The position numbers and the translations under genes are program-made. The notes under the pieces are model-generated. The model was given only the letters and a program-made list of their open reading frames with translations. It was not told the DNA's origin and searched no databases. A DNA stretch of 64,000 bases from Swaminathania salitolerans. GTDB lineage: Bacteria; Pseudomonadota; Alphaproteobacteria; Acetobacterales; Acetobacteraceae. Below are positions 50,309 to 59,458 of this stretch, piece by piece (within the stretch, counting starts at the first letter, position 1; every line of letters starts with the position of its first letter). Where the stretch lies: positions 291,113 to 355,112 of the forward strand of contig NZ_BJVC01000003.1 of assembly GCF_007988945.1 (NCBI RefSeq), read 5' to 3'.

Positions 50309-53300
50309 CTAGAGTTCCCCCTCGAGGATCGTCGCCGAAGGCCCCTCCGTCCAGACCAGAACCGCAACACGCCTGTGTTCGGGATAGAGCTGTCCCAGCA
50401 CGGCCCCATAAGCCGCCATCTGGCGCCGGTACGTCGCAGGGACCTGTCCACCGCGCGGCGGCGACTGGTTGGTCTTGAAATCGCAGAAATAGACCGTATC
50501 CGCCGCAACGCGCATCCGATCCACCTGCCCCAGAACAACCTGCCCTTCCGCCAGTCCGGTCACGGGTTGTTCCGCGAGGCTGCCCGGCTCGAAAAGCGGG
50601 GCAAGCGCGGGCAGGGTGAGCAGATCGACGATCTGACGGGCAAGACGGTCTGCCTCCCCGGTGGAGAACCCATGCGCGGGCCGCATCAGCCATTCGCGCG
50701 CAAGGCCTGCCCATGCTTGCGGCGGACGATCGGGCAGCCATTGCAGCAGACGATGCACCAGCGTACCGCGGGCGAGCGCCTGCGCCCGCGGCGTGTTCTG
50801 CCCCGCGTGACGAAGCAGGGGCGACACCCCCGGAGGATCGATCCCGAACCGGGCGGATTCCGGGCGGCTCGGCGCCAGAGGACGGGTCAGGGCATCCTCG
50901 TGCGGTGCCGGAAGCGCGCGCCATGCGGGCGGTTTGCCGAAACAGTCGGGGACGGGGACGAACACGCCCGGCTGTGCGGAGGGGCGCACCAGATCCTGCT
51001 GCTCGGGCGGAGTTTCGATCTTGAGCATCTCGCCCGGCCAGCCGCCCTCGAACGGCACCCGTTCTGCCCCGAGACGCTCGAATCCGGCCTGGCAGGAATC
51101 GTACCACGTCGTTTCGCTGCGCGTTTTTCCCGACTCCCAGCCGCATATGACCAGCCAGTCGCTGGCCCGGGTGAGCGCGACATAAAGCAGCCTGTTGCGC
51201 TCGGCGCGGGCTGCCGCGTTTTCTTCCGCCTTGAGACGCTCGCCCGCATCGGAGGGCAGATCCTTCGACGGCAGCCAGACCGGCAGATCGACCCCATCCT
51301 CGCGTTTCCAGAAAAGGCTGGTTTCGCCCGGTGCCTTGCCGGTCATGTCGGGCAGGACGACAAGTCGTGCCTGAAGCCCCTTCGCGCCATGCACGGTCAT
51401 GATGCGTACGGCGTCCGTCTCCGCCTCGGCCTCGCGCTTGACCGTCAGATCGCTTGCCTCCAGCCAGTGCAGGAACCCCTGCATGGATGGCGCGTGGAGC
51501 GCCTCGAAGCGCAGCGCAGCGGCAAGCAGGTCGTCCATGGGCTCCGCCGCCTCGGGACCGAGACGGGCAAGGATACGGGCGCGTCCTCCATGGCGGCCGA
51601 GCGCATCGGCGAGAATCTGGTACGGCGTCGCATAATCGACGCGCTGCTGGAGCGCGGACAGCCTCTGCCAGATCGCCCGCCAGTCCGGACGCTCGGCATG
51701 GCGCTCGCGCAAGACCGTCCACAGGGGGCGCCCCTCCCGGTTCGTCGCGAGCGCCATGAGGGAATCGTCGGCGATCCCCCCGAAGGGCGATGTCAGGACA
51801 GTCGCAAGCGTGAGATCGTCCTGAGGGAGCAGCAGGGCGTGACAAAGCGCCATGAGATCCTGCACGGCGAGGGACTCGGTAAGTTTCACACCGACAAGCG
51901 TCGCCACCTCGACCCCCTGCCCCTTCAGGGCCCGGACGAGAGCGCGCAGGAAGGCGGACCGGCGCGGCACCAGAACGAGAATATCTCCGGCACGCAGGAG
52001 CGCCTGACCCGGCTGGGGGGGCTTTCCGATCTGCTCGGCGATCCAGCGGGCCAGGGTGTCCGCGAGACGTTGCGGGGCGCTGCTCTGACCGGTATTGCCG
52101 AGCGGGGCCGCCCATGGATCGTCCACGGTTTCCCTGTCTTCGCGAGGGACCAGAGGCCAGAGTTCCACACGACCGCCCTCTCCGGGACGGGCCGAGCGAT
52201 GACGCGGAACATGGGTTCGTCCCGGCTCCCGCAATCCTTCCGCTGCCTCCGGCGTTTCTGCGTCCCCTGCGGTCCGGGACGGTCCGGCATCTGCCCCGCG
52301 GCTTGCGAAAACCGAATCCACCAGCGCCAGCACAGGCGCGACGGACCGGAAGGACACGCCGATTTCCGGTGTGCGCCAGTCCTGCCCGGCGCCCGTCACG
52401 AGCGCCTCGAAACGCGCCCGGGCGCGAAACAGACCCTGGGGATCGGCCCCCTGAAAGGCGTAGATCGACTGTTTGAAATCCCCGACGGCAAACACCGTGC
52501 GCGGTCGGCCCTCCATGTCGCGGGCTCCCTCACCCACGAAGAACTCCTCGATCAGTGTCGTTGCGATCTCCCATTGCGCGGCCGAGGTATCCTGCACCTC
52601 GTCCAGCAACAGATGGTCCAGACCGCCATCGAGCTTGTAGAGAACCCAGGCCGCACCGGGATCGCTCAGAAGATCCCGCGTGCTGGCGATCAGATCGTCA
52701 TAATCGACGAGGCCGCGCAGGGTCTTGTCTTGCGCGTAATGCGCAAGCGTGGGCGCGGCGAGCGCGAACAGGGCGAGATTGAGCGCAACGAGACGCTGTG
52801 CAGCGAGCGCCCGCCCGAGGGCGACGAGACGTTCGCCTTCGGCAGTGAAGGCCTCCGGCAGATGGGGACGATCGCGCGCGATGGGCGCCTTGCAGAAAGC
52901 CTGGGTCTTGCGCGGCGTTCCTGTCTGCGTGACGAAGAGATTCGTCCAGAGCGCTCCATCCCGTTCTGCTACGGGACGGGACAGGATATCGAGCATCTGC
53001 GTCAGTGCGGCCTGCATCGTCGGCGAGCCCAGAGGGAGCGCCTCCTGCGCGCAGGCACGCAGGGTCGCTTCCTGCGGCGACGCGACGCACGCGCGTTCGA
53101 GATCCGCAACCGATGCGTCTCCCGCCCCGAAAACGCGTCGATATCTCCGCTCGATTGCCCGCGGATCCTGTTGCCAGAGAGCGAATCCCTGTCTCAGCCG
53201 TGCGACACGCCCCTGCAGCGCCCTGATACGGCCAAGATAATCCTCCAGCCCGACCTGACCCGCGAGAAGCGACAGCCGGGCCTCCATCGCAGGATCGTCC

Positions 53301-53866
53301 GACGCCCGGGACAGGGTCCGCTCGATCGCGTTGGCGAGCGCCAGTCCGGAATCCGTCTCTTCCATCAGGGTGAAATGCGGGTTGATCGCTGCCTCGACCG
53401 GAAACCGTCTCAGCAGGGACTGGCAGAAGGCATGGATCGTGCCGATCTTCATGCCCCCCGGCAGATCGAGAACCCGGACGAACAGCCCTCGCGCCGCAAG
53501 GCGGGTTTCCGGCGTGACAGGCACGCAAAGCGACTCGAGCTCGCGATCGAGATCGGTATCGGGCAGCGAGACCCAGCGTCCCAGCCGGGCCTGAAGACGG
53601 TTGGCCATTTCGGCAGCGGCGGCGCGGGTAAAGGTCAGACACTGGATACGCGCAGGATCGCTCCCCGGCAGGACATGCCTCTCCCCGGTGGCGGGATCGC
53701 TCCGGGTCACGGGAAGCATCAGACGCAGCAGGCGATCGATCAGCAGCTTGGTCTTGCCGCTTCCGGCCGAGGCGGAAACGAATACCGACGCCAGAGGATC
53801 CGATGCCTGACGCTGGATCTCGTTGGCGGAGGCGATGACCGCACCGGACTCCTCCCTCTCGCTCAT
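50309..53866 (-). CDS. addA: Double-strand break repair helicase-nuclease subunit AddA
   Basis: 1185-aa UvrD-type helicase with C-terminal RecB-like nuclease, the alphaproteobacterial AddAB recombination enzyme that resects DNA ends for RecA. Walker A SASAGSGKTKLL is at 31-42; helicase motif II is LLLDEVQDTSAAQWE; FAVGDFKQSIYAFQGADP and MTVHGAKGLQARLVVLPD follow; RLLYVALTRASDWLVI is motif VI. The nuclease motif is VDRMRVAADTVYFCDFKTNQSPP. GAGGAGGGAGGAG upstream and an ATGA overlap with addB set the start at 53866. Confidence 0.95.
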   Translation of the reverse strand: MSEREESGAVIASANEIQRQASDPLASVFVSASAGSGKTKLLIDRLLRLMLPVTRSDPATGERHVLPGSDPARIQCLTFTRAAAAEMANRLQARLGRWVSLPDTDLDRELESLCVPVTPETRLAARGLFVRVLDLPGGMKIGTIHAFCQSLLRRFPVEAAINPHFTLMEETDSGLALANAIERTLSRASDDPAMEARLSLLAGQVGLEDYLGRIRALQGRVARLRQGFALWQQDPRAIERRYRRVFGAGDASVADLERACVASPQEATLRACAQEALPLGSPTMQAALTQMLDILSRPVAERDGALWTNLFVTQTGTPRKTQAFCKAPIARDRPHLPEAFTAEGERLVALGRALAAQRLVALNLALFALAAPTLAHYAQDKTLRGLVDYDDLIASTRDLLSDPGAAWVLYKLDGGLDHLLLDEVQDTSAAQWEIATTLIEEFFVGEGARDMEGRPRTVFAVGDFKQSIYAFQGADPQGLFRARARFEALVTGAGQDWRTPEIGVSFRSVAPVLALVDSVFASRGADAGPSRTAGDAETPEAAEGLREPGRTHVPRHRSARPGEGGRVELWPLVPREDRETVDDPWAAPLGNTGQSSAPQRLADTLARWIAEQIGKPPQPGQALLRAGDILVLVPRRSAFLRALVRALKGQGVEVATLVGVKLTESLAVQDLMALCHALLLPQDDLTLATVLTSPFGGIADDSLMALATNREGRPLWTVLRERHAERPDWRAIWQRLSALQQRVDYATPYQILADALGRHGGRARILARLGPEAAEPMDDLLAAALRFEALHAPSMQGFLHWLEASDLTVKREAEAETDAVRIMTVHGAKGLQARLVVLPDMTGKAPGETSLFWKREDGVDLPVWLPSKDLPSDAGERLKAEENAAARAERNRLLYVALTRASDWLVICGWESGKTRSETTWYDSCQAGFERLGAERVPFEGGWPGEMLKIETPPEQQDLVRPSAQPGVFVPVPDCFGKPPAWRALPAPHEDALTRPLAPSRPESARFGIDPPGVSPLLRHAGQNTPRAQALARGTLVHRLLQWLPDRPPQAWAGLAREWLMRPAHGFSTGEADRLARQIVDLLTLPALAPLFEPGSLAEQPVTGLAEGQVVLGQVDRMRVAADTVYFCDFKTNQSPPRGGQVPATYRRQMAAYGAVLGQLYPEHRRVAVLVWTEGPSATILEGEL

Positions 53867-56826
53867 TCTCCTCCCTCCTCGCGGGCGGCGCTCCACTCCG
53901 ACACACGGGCCAGATGGGCATAGTCACTGTATCGCGGCACATGATCGGGATGAGGATGCGACCGATAGGCGGTGCGCGGATCGTCGAACGCCTCGACCCG
54001 CATGCGCAACCGCTCGAGCGCCGAATCGACGAGAGGTTCGATATCCCCGGGCTTGCGCGGGACGGAGAGAACCTCGCCCCTGTTCCGGTCGCCGGTCAGA
54101 CGCCAGTATTCGAGCGCGGCGCACGTCGCCGCCGGAAGGGAGGGAAAACCTCCCAGACGCAGCATGGCCGCCTCGAGCACGAGCTGCGAACTCCATCCCG
54201 ATTCCACATCCGACATCCTGGGCAGGCTGCCCGTCTTGTAATCGATGATGGTCGCGCGCCCGTCCTTGCCGATCTCGATGCGATCGGCGCGCGCCGTCAG
54301 ACGGAAAGGCGCCAGAGGAACAGTCAGAACCAGCGTTCCTGCCTGTTCGGTCCTGCAGAGATCCGGAGACGGGCGCCCGGCCTCGAGCGAGGTGACCCAG
54401 TCGGCGATCCGCAGGATACGCGGCCGCCACCAGGCGGCGAGAGCGGGACGGAGCTGACGCGCGGCGAGCGTATCCAGCAGAAGACGTCGCAGCGAACGGC
54501 CCGCCCGACGCTCCGGATCCAGCCACAGATCGAGCCCCTCATGCACGATCACACCGATATCCGAACGGTCCGCAGCCTCCTCGAGCGCGGGCAAGGCCCG
54601 CAGACCGAGCACGTGGCGGGCGTAGATCGCATAGGGATCGCGCAGCCAGGTGTCGATTTCCGTCACGGAGAGACGTCTGGGACGCAGCATGACCGGAGGA
54701 CGCGGCTCGGGCGGCGCGACCGGGCGTGCAGGCCCGTCGGGCTGGTCGATCCGTGCGTGCCATTTCAGGGCCGGATGGGGCGGGAGCATCTGCCCCCTTC
54801 CCTCGAGCAGCGCAGCGAGGCGGACCAGCCAGCGTGCCGGTACGGCAGGCGCTCCATCCCGTCGCGCTGCACTGGACAGGACTACCTCGCGGCCCGACAG
54901 GAAGGCGGTGATGAAGTCATGCGCCGCAGTCCCGATCAGACGTTCGGGTGACGGCAGCCCCGCCCGGGTACGCATCGGACGGCTGAGCCATGGTCCGGGA
55001 TCCGTCGCGGGCGGCCATATGCCCTCGTTCAGCCCGCCGAGTACGACGAGATCGGCGAACTGGAGACGCGCCTCCAGAACACCCAGGATCGAGACGCGAG
55101 GATGCAGGGATTCGCCGTCGCGCCCCTGGAGGACGCGCTGACCGAACACCATCTGCCCGGCCATCGATGCCAGCAGGAAAGCGGGCAGAACGTCCGGCTC
55201 CTGCGGCGGGAGAATGGCGCCATGGGTCATGAGACCGGAAAGATGGGTGGAAAGCGCATGCCCCTCCGCGCCGAGCCACAGCCGCTCCGCACCGGACTGA
55301 TCGGCCGTGCGCGCGAGGGCTTCCGCAGCTCTCACCAGTGCCGCCAGAAGCTCCGGCAGGGGGCAGGAGCCAGCCGAGAGAAGCGGAGAGAGCGCATCGT
55401 CCAGCCGGTCGAGAAAGAGATCGAGCGGTTCGGCCCGGTCGGGACTGTCGGCCGTATCCGCCTTTTCGTCGTCATCTCCCCCAAGGGCGAGACGCAGCCC
55501 CGCAAGACCCGGAGGCGGCGCCGGCCCGCGCAGGGCCATGCGCTCGAGCCGGCGCGCCGTCGCGCGGCAGGTTCCCGGCGTGGTCCCCAGAGCGACGAGC
55601 GGATGCTTGAGAAGGGCGAGAAGCGAGACCGGCGCGAGAGACGAGGCCACCGCCTCTGCGAGGAGACGCAGCAATATGGCGGCAGGCGTGAGGGCAAGCG
55701 CCTCGCCCGCACTGTCATCGGCCACGATCCCGTAGCGGAGAAGCTCGGTCGCGACACGGCGCGCCAGACTCCGGTCGGGCGTTACGAGGGACGCCGTACG
55801 TCCGGGCGTCTCGACGGCCAGACGCAGGATCATCGCGATGCAGGCAGCCTCCTGCTGCTGATCGGCGGCATCCAGCCGCGTGATCCCTGCAAGGGGAAGC
55901 GGGGTGCGCGTCTCCCCCCAGGCTGAAAGCCCGTCCATCGGACGCATCATGAGCCCTGCCAGCGTCATGCGCCGATGCAGCTCGGGCCGCCCGTCCTCCG
56001 CCCGCCAGACCGCGAGGGTTTCACGGGAAACACCGAGATCGCGCAGAAGATGCCGAAACCCTGCCTGGGGGTGGCTCTCGGGAAGGGTCTCCCACAGCGC
56101 GTCAGGAAGGGCCAGATCGACACCGGGCAGAATCACGCATCCCTGAGGGGCCTGGAGCACGGCACGCAGGATGGCACAGACCGCAAACATGCCATCGGTG
56201 AACCCGACCGCCCAGAGCGGCCCCTGAGGGGGCACCTGCGTCCAGCGGGTCGCCTGCGCCTGAAGCAGCGCCACCTGTCGGGCGACCGGGTTCATCACGC
56301 CGGTCTCCTCGAGCCACGCCGGCCAGACATCCGTGACGATATGAAGAAACCGCAGGGTCTTGTGCCAGTGATCGGCAAATCGCGGTTCGGCCGCATCCGG
56401 CAGACGGGTGCGCAAATCGACCCCGACACGCTCGGCATCGTCCATCAGCTCCGCCAGTGCCGAGGCGAGCGGCCAGGCCTGTTCGAGGGTCAGGGCGGTA
56501 TTGAAGATTCCCTCCGCCCGGAGCACCAGGGCGGCGAGCACGGCGAGACGACGCTGCTTGTCCACGGCAGGAGGGAAGGAAAAGGTCTCCGCACCCGAGA
56601 GCGCCAGATCCTCCTCATCCACATCTCCGACCGGCACGATGCGCGGCAGAAGCGCGGCCCGGCCATCGAGACAGCGCAGAAAGGCCTCCATCAGATTGCG
56701 AGCGGCGCGACGGCCCGGCACGAGGATCAGGGCCTGGGGGGCATTCTGGAGGGCAGGTCCCTCGAGCCAGAGCCGGGCGACCGTATCGAGAAAGGGACGA
56801 TCGGACGGGATCGTGGCGAGCGTCAC
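53863..56826 (-). CDS. addB: Double-strand break repair subunit AddB
   Basis: 987-aa partner of AddA: a degenerate helicase-like N-terminal half (APQALILVPGRRAARNLMEAFLRC) and a C-terminal nuclease domain (FRLTARADRIEIGKDGRATIIDYKTGSLPRMSDV, with LVLEAAMLRLGGFP). The P-loop is degenerate, as is usual for alphaproteobacterial AddB. The start is the GTG at 56826, overlapping the tsaE stop (GTGA); the frame upstream of it lies over tsaE. Confidence 0.93.
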   Translation of the reverse strand: MTLATIPSDRPFLDTVARLWLEGPALQNAPQALILVPGRRAARNLMEAFLRCLDGRAALLPRIVPVGDVDEEDLALSGAETFSFPPAVDKQRRLAVLAALVLRAEGIFNTALTLEQAWPLASALAELMDDAERVGVDLRTRLPDAAEPRFADHWHKTLRFLHIVTDVWPAWLEETGVMNPVARQVALLQAQATRWTQVPPQGPLWAVGFTDGMFAVCAILRAVLQAPQGCVILPGVDLALPDALWETLPESHPQAGFRHLLRDLGVSRETLAVWRAEDGRPELHRRMTLAGLMMRPMDGLSAWGETRTPLPLAGITRLDAADQQQEAACIAMILRLAVETPGRTASLVTPDRSLARRVATELLRYGIVADDSAGEALALTPAAILLRLLAEAVASSLAPVSLLALLKHPLVALGTTPGTCRATARRLERMALRGPAPPPGLAGLRLALGGDDDEKADTADSPDRAEPLDLFLDRLDDALSPLLSAGSCPLPELLAALVRAAEALARTADQSGAERLWLGAEGHALSTHLSGLMTHGAILPPQEPDVLPAFLLASMAGQMVFGQRVLQGRDGESLHPRVSILGVLEARLQFADLVVLGGLNEGIWPPATDPGPWLSRPMRTRAGLPSPERLIGTAAHDFITAFLSGREVVLSSAARRDGAPAVPARWLVRLAALLEGRGQMLPPHPALKWHARIDQPDGPARPVAPPEPRPPVMLRPRRLSVTEIDTWLRDPYAIYARHVLGLRALPALEEAADRSDIGVIVHEGLDLWLDPERRAGRSLRRLLLDTLAARQLRPALAAWWRPRILRIADWVTSLEAGRPSPDLCRTEQAGTLVLTVPLAPFRLTARADRIEIGKDGRATIIDYKTGSLPRMSDVESGWSSQLVLEAAMLRLGGFPSLPAATCAALEYWRLTGDRNRGEVLSVPRKPGDIEPLVDSALERLRMRVEAFDDPRTAYRSHPHPDHVPRYSDYAHLARVSEWSAAREEGGE

Positions 56827-57257
56827 AGACGCTCGCTCCACCCCTCGATCCTCACCCGACGCGCCGTCTCGACCGGTCCGGGCATCAGCGTCAGATGCAG
56901 CGCGTGACCGGGCAGCGCGTCCTCGGCCCGTTCGGGCCATTCCACGAGCATGATCCCGTCCTGGAGTTCGTCCCATCCAAGCTCTTCCAGCGCATCCGGC
57001 CCGCCGAGACGCCAGAGATCGAAATGTGCGACCTGCCCTTTCCGGGTATCGTAGAGCTGTACCAGGGAAAATGTCGGGCTTGGCACTTCCATGGCCGGAT
57101 CGCCTGCCAGATGCCGCAGGAACGCCCGGGCGAACACGCTCTTGCCCATGCCCATCTCGCCATGAAGCGCAATCACGTCGCCCGGTTGAGCCAGCTCGGC
57201 CAGCCTTGCGGCCAGAGCCTCTGTTGCAGACGGATCGGGGAGCGCGCTTTCGGTCAT
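56823..57257 (-). CDS. tsaE: tRNA threonylcarbamoyladenosine biosynthesis ATPase
   Basis: 144-aa ATPase needed with TsaB/TsaD for the t6A modification of tRNAs reading ANN codons. P-loop GEMGMGKS at 33-40, SPTFSLVQLYD, HFDLWRLGGPDALEELGWDE and LVEWPERAE are the family signatures. It heads the leftward group tsaE-addB-addA, each joined by stop/start overlaps. Confidence 0.94.
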   Translation of the reverse strand: MTESALPDPSATEALAARLAELAQPGDVIALHGEMGMGKSVFARAFLRHLAGDPAMEVPSPTFSLVQLYDTRKGQVAHFDLWRLGGPDALEELGWDELQDGIMLVEWPERAEDALPGHALHLTLMPGPVETARRVRIEGWSERL

Positions 57258-57402
57258 GGGGATACTCTAGAGCCGCGCCGGAACGATGGGTAGGGGGAGA
57301 ACGGGTACCGGGAAAGGAACGCTTGCCGGGCGCACCCGGGCGCAGGGCATGACAGGCGGATCTGCCAGCCTTCCTGCCGCCGCCATCCCGGTTGCTGCCC
57401 CG

Positions 57403-58029
57403 TCAGTCCCTGTATGGTGGCAGGGCGAGACCCTTCCACAACGCAAGGCCGCGCAGCCCGAACCCGAACGTGACCGCACAGCCGCCCGCAAGCATCGGCG
57501 CGACATGACACTGGGCGAGACCCACATAGAGCCCCGCAGCAAGAGCCGCGGCCGTCACATAAAGCTCCGGACGCATGATGATGGAAGGCTGGCCTGCGAG
57601 AATATCGCGAACGATTCCCCCCATGCAGGATGTCACCACACCCATGACCACCGCGGGAAGCCATGGAATGCCGAAGGCCAGCGCCTTCGCCGCACCATAA
57701 GCCGCATAGGACGCAAGACCGAGACCGTCGCACCATTCGATGGCCCGTCCCGGCCAGAGACGATGCGGCGTCCACCAGACCAGAAGCGCTGTGCAGAGGC
57801 ACACCGCGAGCGGTGCCGTCGCATGCATCCAGAATACGGGGGCGCCGATGAGCAGATCGCGGAGCGTGCCGCCGCCCACGCCGGTAAGTGCCGCGAAAAA
57901 GGCGAACGTCACCAGATTCTGACGCGCCCGGGCCGCGACCAGTGCGCCCGACATGGCAAAAACCGCCGTCCCGGCCAGATCGAGACCCGACAGGGCCGAT
58001 GCAGTCCCCGACAGGGCCGTTGCCGTCAC
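57403..58029 (-). CDS. TRIC/UPF0126-family membrane channel
   Basis: 208-aa polytopic membrane protein with two related halves. Signatures are GLDLAGTAVFAMSGALVAAR, GVGGGTLRDLLIGAPVFWM, and the second-half equivalent VVTSCMGGIVRDILAGQPSIIM. Bacterial homologues form trimeric cation channels (TRIC-type) or YicG/YadS-like glycine-associated transporters. The GTG at 58029 overlaps the threonine aldolase stop (GTGA). A 21-bp duplication covers its first codons, making the T-A-x-S-G repeat at the N-terminus. Confidence 0.88.
   Translation of the reverse strand: MTATALSGTASALSGLDLAGTAVFAMSGALVAARARQNLVTFAFFAALTGVGGGTLRDLLIGAPVFWMHATAPLAVCLCTALLVWWTPHRLWPGRAIEWCDGLGLASYAAYGAAKALAFGIPWLPAVVMGVVTSCMGGIVRDILAGQPSIIMRPELYVTAAALAAGLYVGLAQCHVAPMLAGGCAVTFGFGLRGLALWKGLALPPYRD
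57985..58026. repeat. 21-bp x 2 tandem repeat over a stop/start junction
   Basis: 57985-58005 and 58006-58026 are near-identical units around CCCGACAGGGCCG, covering codons 2-15 of the TRIC-type gene next to the aldolase stop. Confidence 0.8.
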
Positions 58030-59066
58030 TGCGCGAGGGCCTCGATATCCCCGGCGAGCTGCTCGACCCGCGCCGGATCCGCATCCCAGGCGAACATGAA
58101 CCGCGCACCGCCCCCGATGAAGGTGTAGAAACGCCAGCCTCGCGCGCGCAATCCGTCGAGGACGGACACGGGCGCCGTCAGGAACACGGCATTCGCCTCG
58201 ACGGGAAACATGAGCGACACGCCGGGAAGCGCCGCGACACGCCGGGCGAGCGCCTTGGCACAGCCATTGCCGTGCGCGCCGTTGCGCAGCCACGCTCCCG
58301 TTTCGAGAAGTCCGATCCAGGGTGCGGATATGAAGCGCATCTTGGACGCGAGCTGCCCGGCCTGTTTGCACCGGTAATCGAATCCTTCCGCCAGTGCGGG
58401 GTCGAAAAACAGGATGGCCTCGCCAACGCCCATGCCGTTCTTCGTGCCGCCGAAGCACAGGACATCGACCCCGGCCTGCCATGTCATCTCCGCAGGCGAG
58501 CAGCCCAGCGCGGCACAGGCATTGGCAAAGCGGGCACCGTCCATGTGCAGGCGCAGCCCCAGCGCGCGACAGGTCGCGGCGATCTCCCGGATCTCGTCGA
58601 GCGTATAGACCTCTCCCGTTTCCGTGGGCTGCGTGATGGTAACGGCCTTGGGCTTCGGATAATGGATATCGCTGCGGCAGGTCGCGAGCGCCCTGATGTC
58701 ATCGGGGCGCAGCTTGGCCTGATCGTTGCGCGCGACCAGAAGCTTCGACCCGTTGGAAAAGAACTCCGGCGCCCCGCATTCATCGGTTTCGACATGGGCG
58801 TAGGCCGAACAGACGACGCTGTTATAGGACTGGCAGAGCGCCGCCAGCGCCAGGGAATTGGCCGCCGTGCCGTTGAAGACGAAAAAGACCTCGCACGCCG
58901 TCCCGAACAGGGTCCGGAAGGCCTCGGCCGCGCCATTGGTCCATGGGTCATCGCCATAGGCCGGAACCGAGCCTTCATTGGCCTTGCGCATCCCCTCCCA
59001 GACCTCGGGACAGATCCCGGCATAATTGTCGCTGGCGAATTGTTGTGAAGCGGGTATCTGGGCCAC
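58026..59066 (-). CDS. Low-specificity L-threonine aldolase
   Basis: 346-aa PLP enzyme that splits threonine/allo-threonine to glycine and acetaldehyde. Conserved segments are FASDNYAGICPEVWEGM, AYGDDPWTN, VFNGTAANSLAL, LHMDGARFANACAAL and the PLP lysine in CFGGTKNGMGVGEAILFF. The GTG at 59066, preceded by GAGGAT, gives the usual length; the frame runs another 136 codons upstream into repeat DNA and is probably not translated. Coupled to the TRIC-type gene, which might carry the glycine or an ion linked to it (inference). Confidence 0.9.
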   Translation of the reverse strand: MAQIPASQQFASDNYAGICPEVWEGMRKANEGSVPAYGDDPWTNGAAEAFRTLFGTACEVFFVFNGTAANSLALAALCQSYNSVVCSAYAHVETDECGAPEFFSNGSKLLVARNDQAKLRPDDIRALATCRSDIHYPKPKAVTITQPTETGEVYTLDEIREIAATCRALGLRLHMDGARFANACAALGCSPAEMTWQAGVDVLCFGGTKNGMGVGEAILFFDPALAEGFDYRCKQAGQLASKMRFISAPWIGLLETGAWLRNGAHGNGCAKALARRVAALPGVSLMFPVEANAVFLTAPVSVLDGLRARGWRFYTFIGGGARFMFAWDADPARVEQLAGDIEALAQ

Positions 59067-59458
59067 GGACGGGTTATCCTCGATCGGTTCTGGATCCGGC
59101 GGAACGCGGCAGTTTGTGGCATGTCCCGAGATTGCCGGAGCGGCCACATCTCCCCGGCTTGCCGGAGATACCACCTTGCCCGGGAGCAGGTTGGCGCCGG
59201 AAAAACGGTTTCCGGCTCTTGATGCAGGGTTCTGCCTATCAAAGCGGTGCCCTCCACGCAATCCGCCCTGGCCGGAACGCAGTCGCCGGAACACCCGGGG
59301 GATAGGCGCCCGGCACAAGCACCCGGTATAAGAGCACCCGGAATAAGCACCCGGAATAAGCACCCGGGGTGCGCCTTCGGGATACGCCTTCGGGGCGCGC
59401 AATCTCGGGGGGTGCATCCGGACCGGGAATGTGGTTTCTGTTGGCTGCTTTTCACAGA
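59067..59458. other. Intergenic region with tandem repeat, no gene seen
   Basis: 392 bp between divergent threonine aldolase and ferredoxin reductase genes. It contains a TGCCGGAG/TGCCGGAGAT-type partial duplication near 59131-59168 and the tandem repeat at 59289-59368. Open frames extend from both flanking genes but without family similarity. Promoters for both genes should lie here; none is obvious. Confidence 0.6.
59289..59368. repeat. 13-15 bp degenerate tandem repeat, about 5 copies
   Basis: Best units ATAAGCACCCGGA at 59343 and 59356, with longer diverged copies at 59314 and 59328 and a remnant from 59289. Confidence 0.85.

Noticed and set aside
50375..53923. 1182-aa open frame on the plus strand
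   Set aside because: It lies antisense over addA and addB and has no motif; addA on the other strand has full helicase and nuclease signatures.
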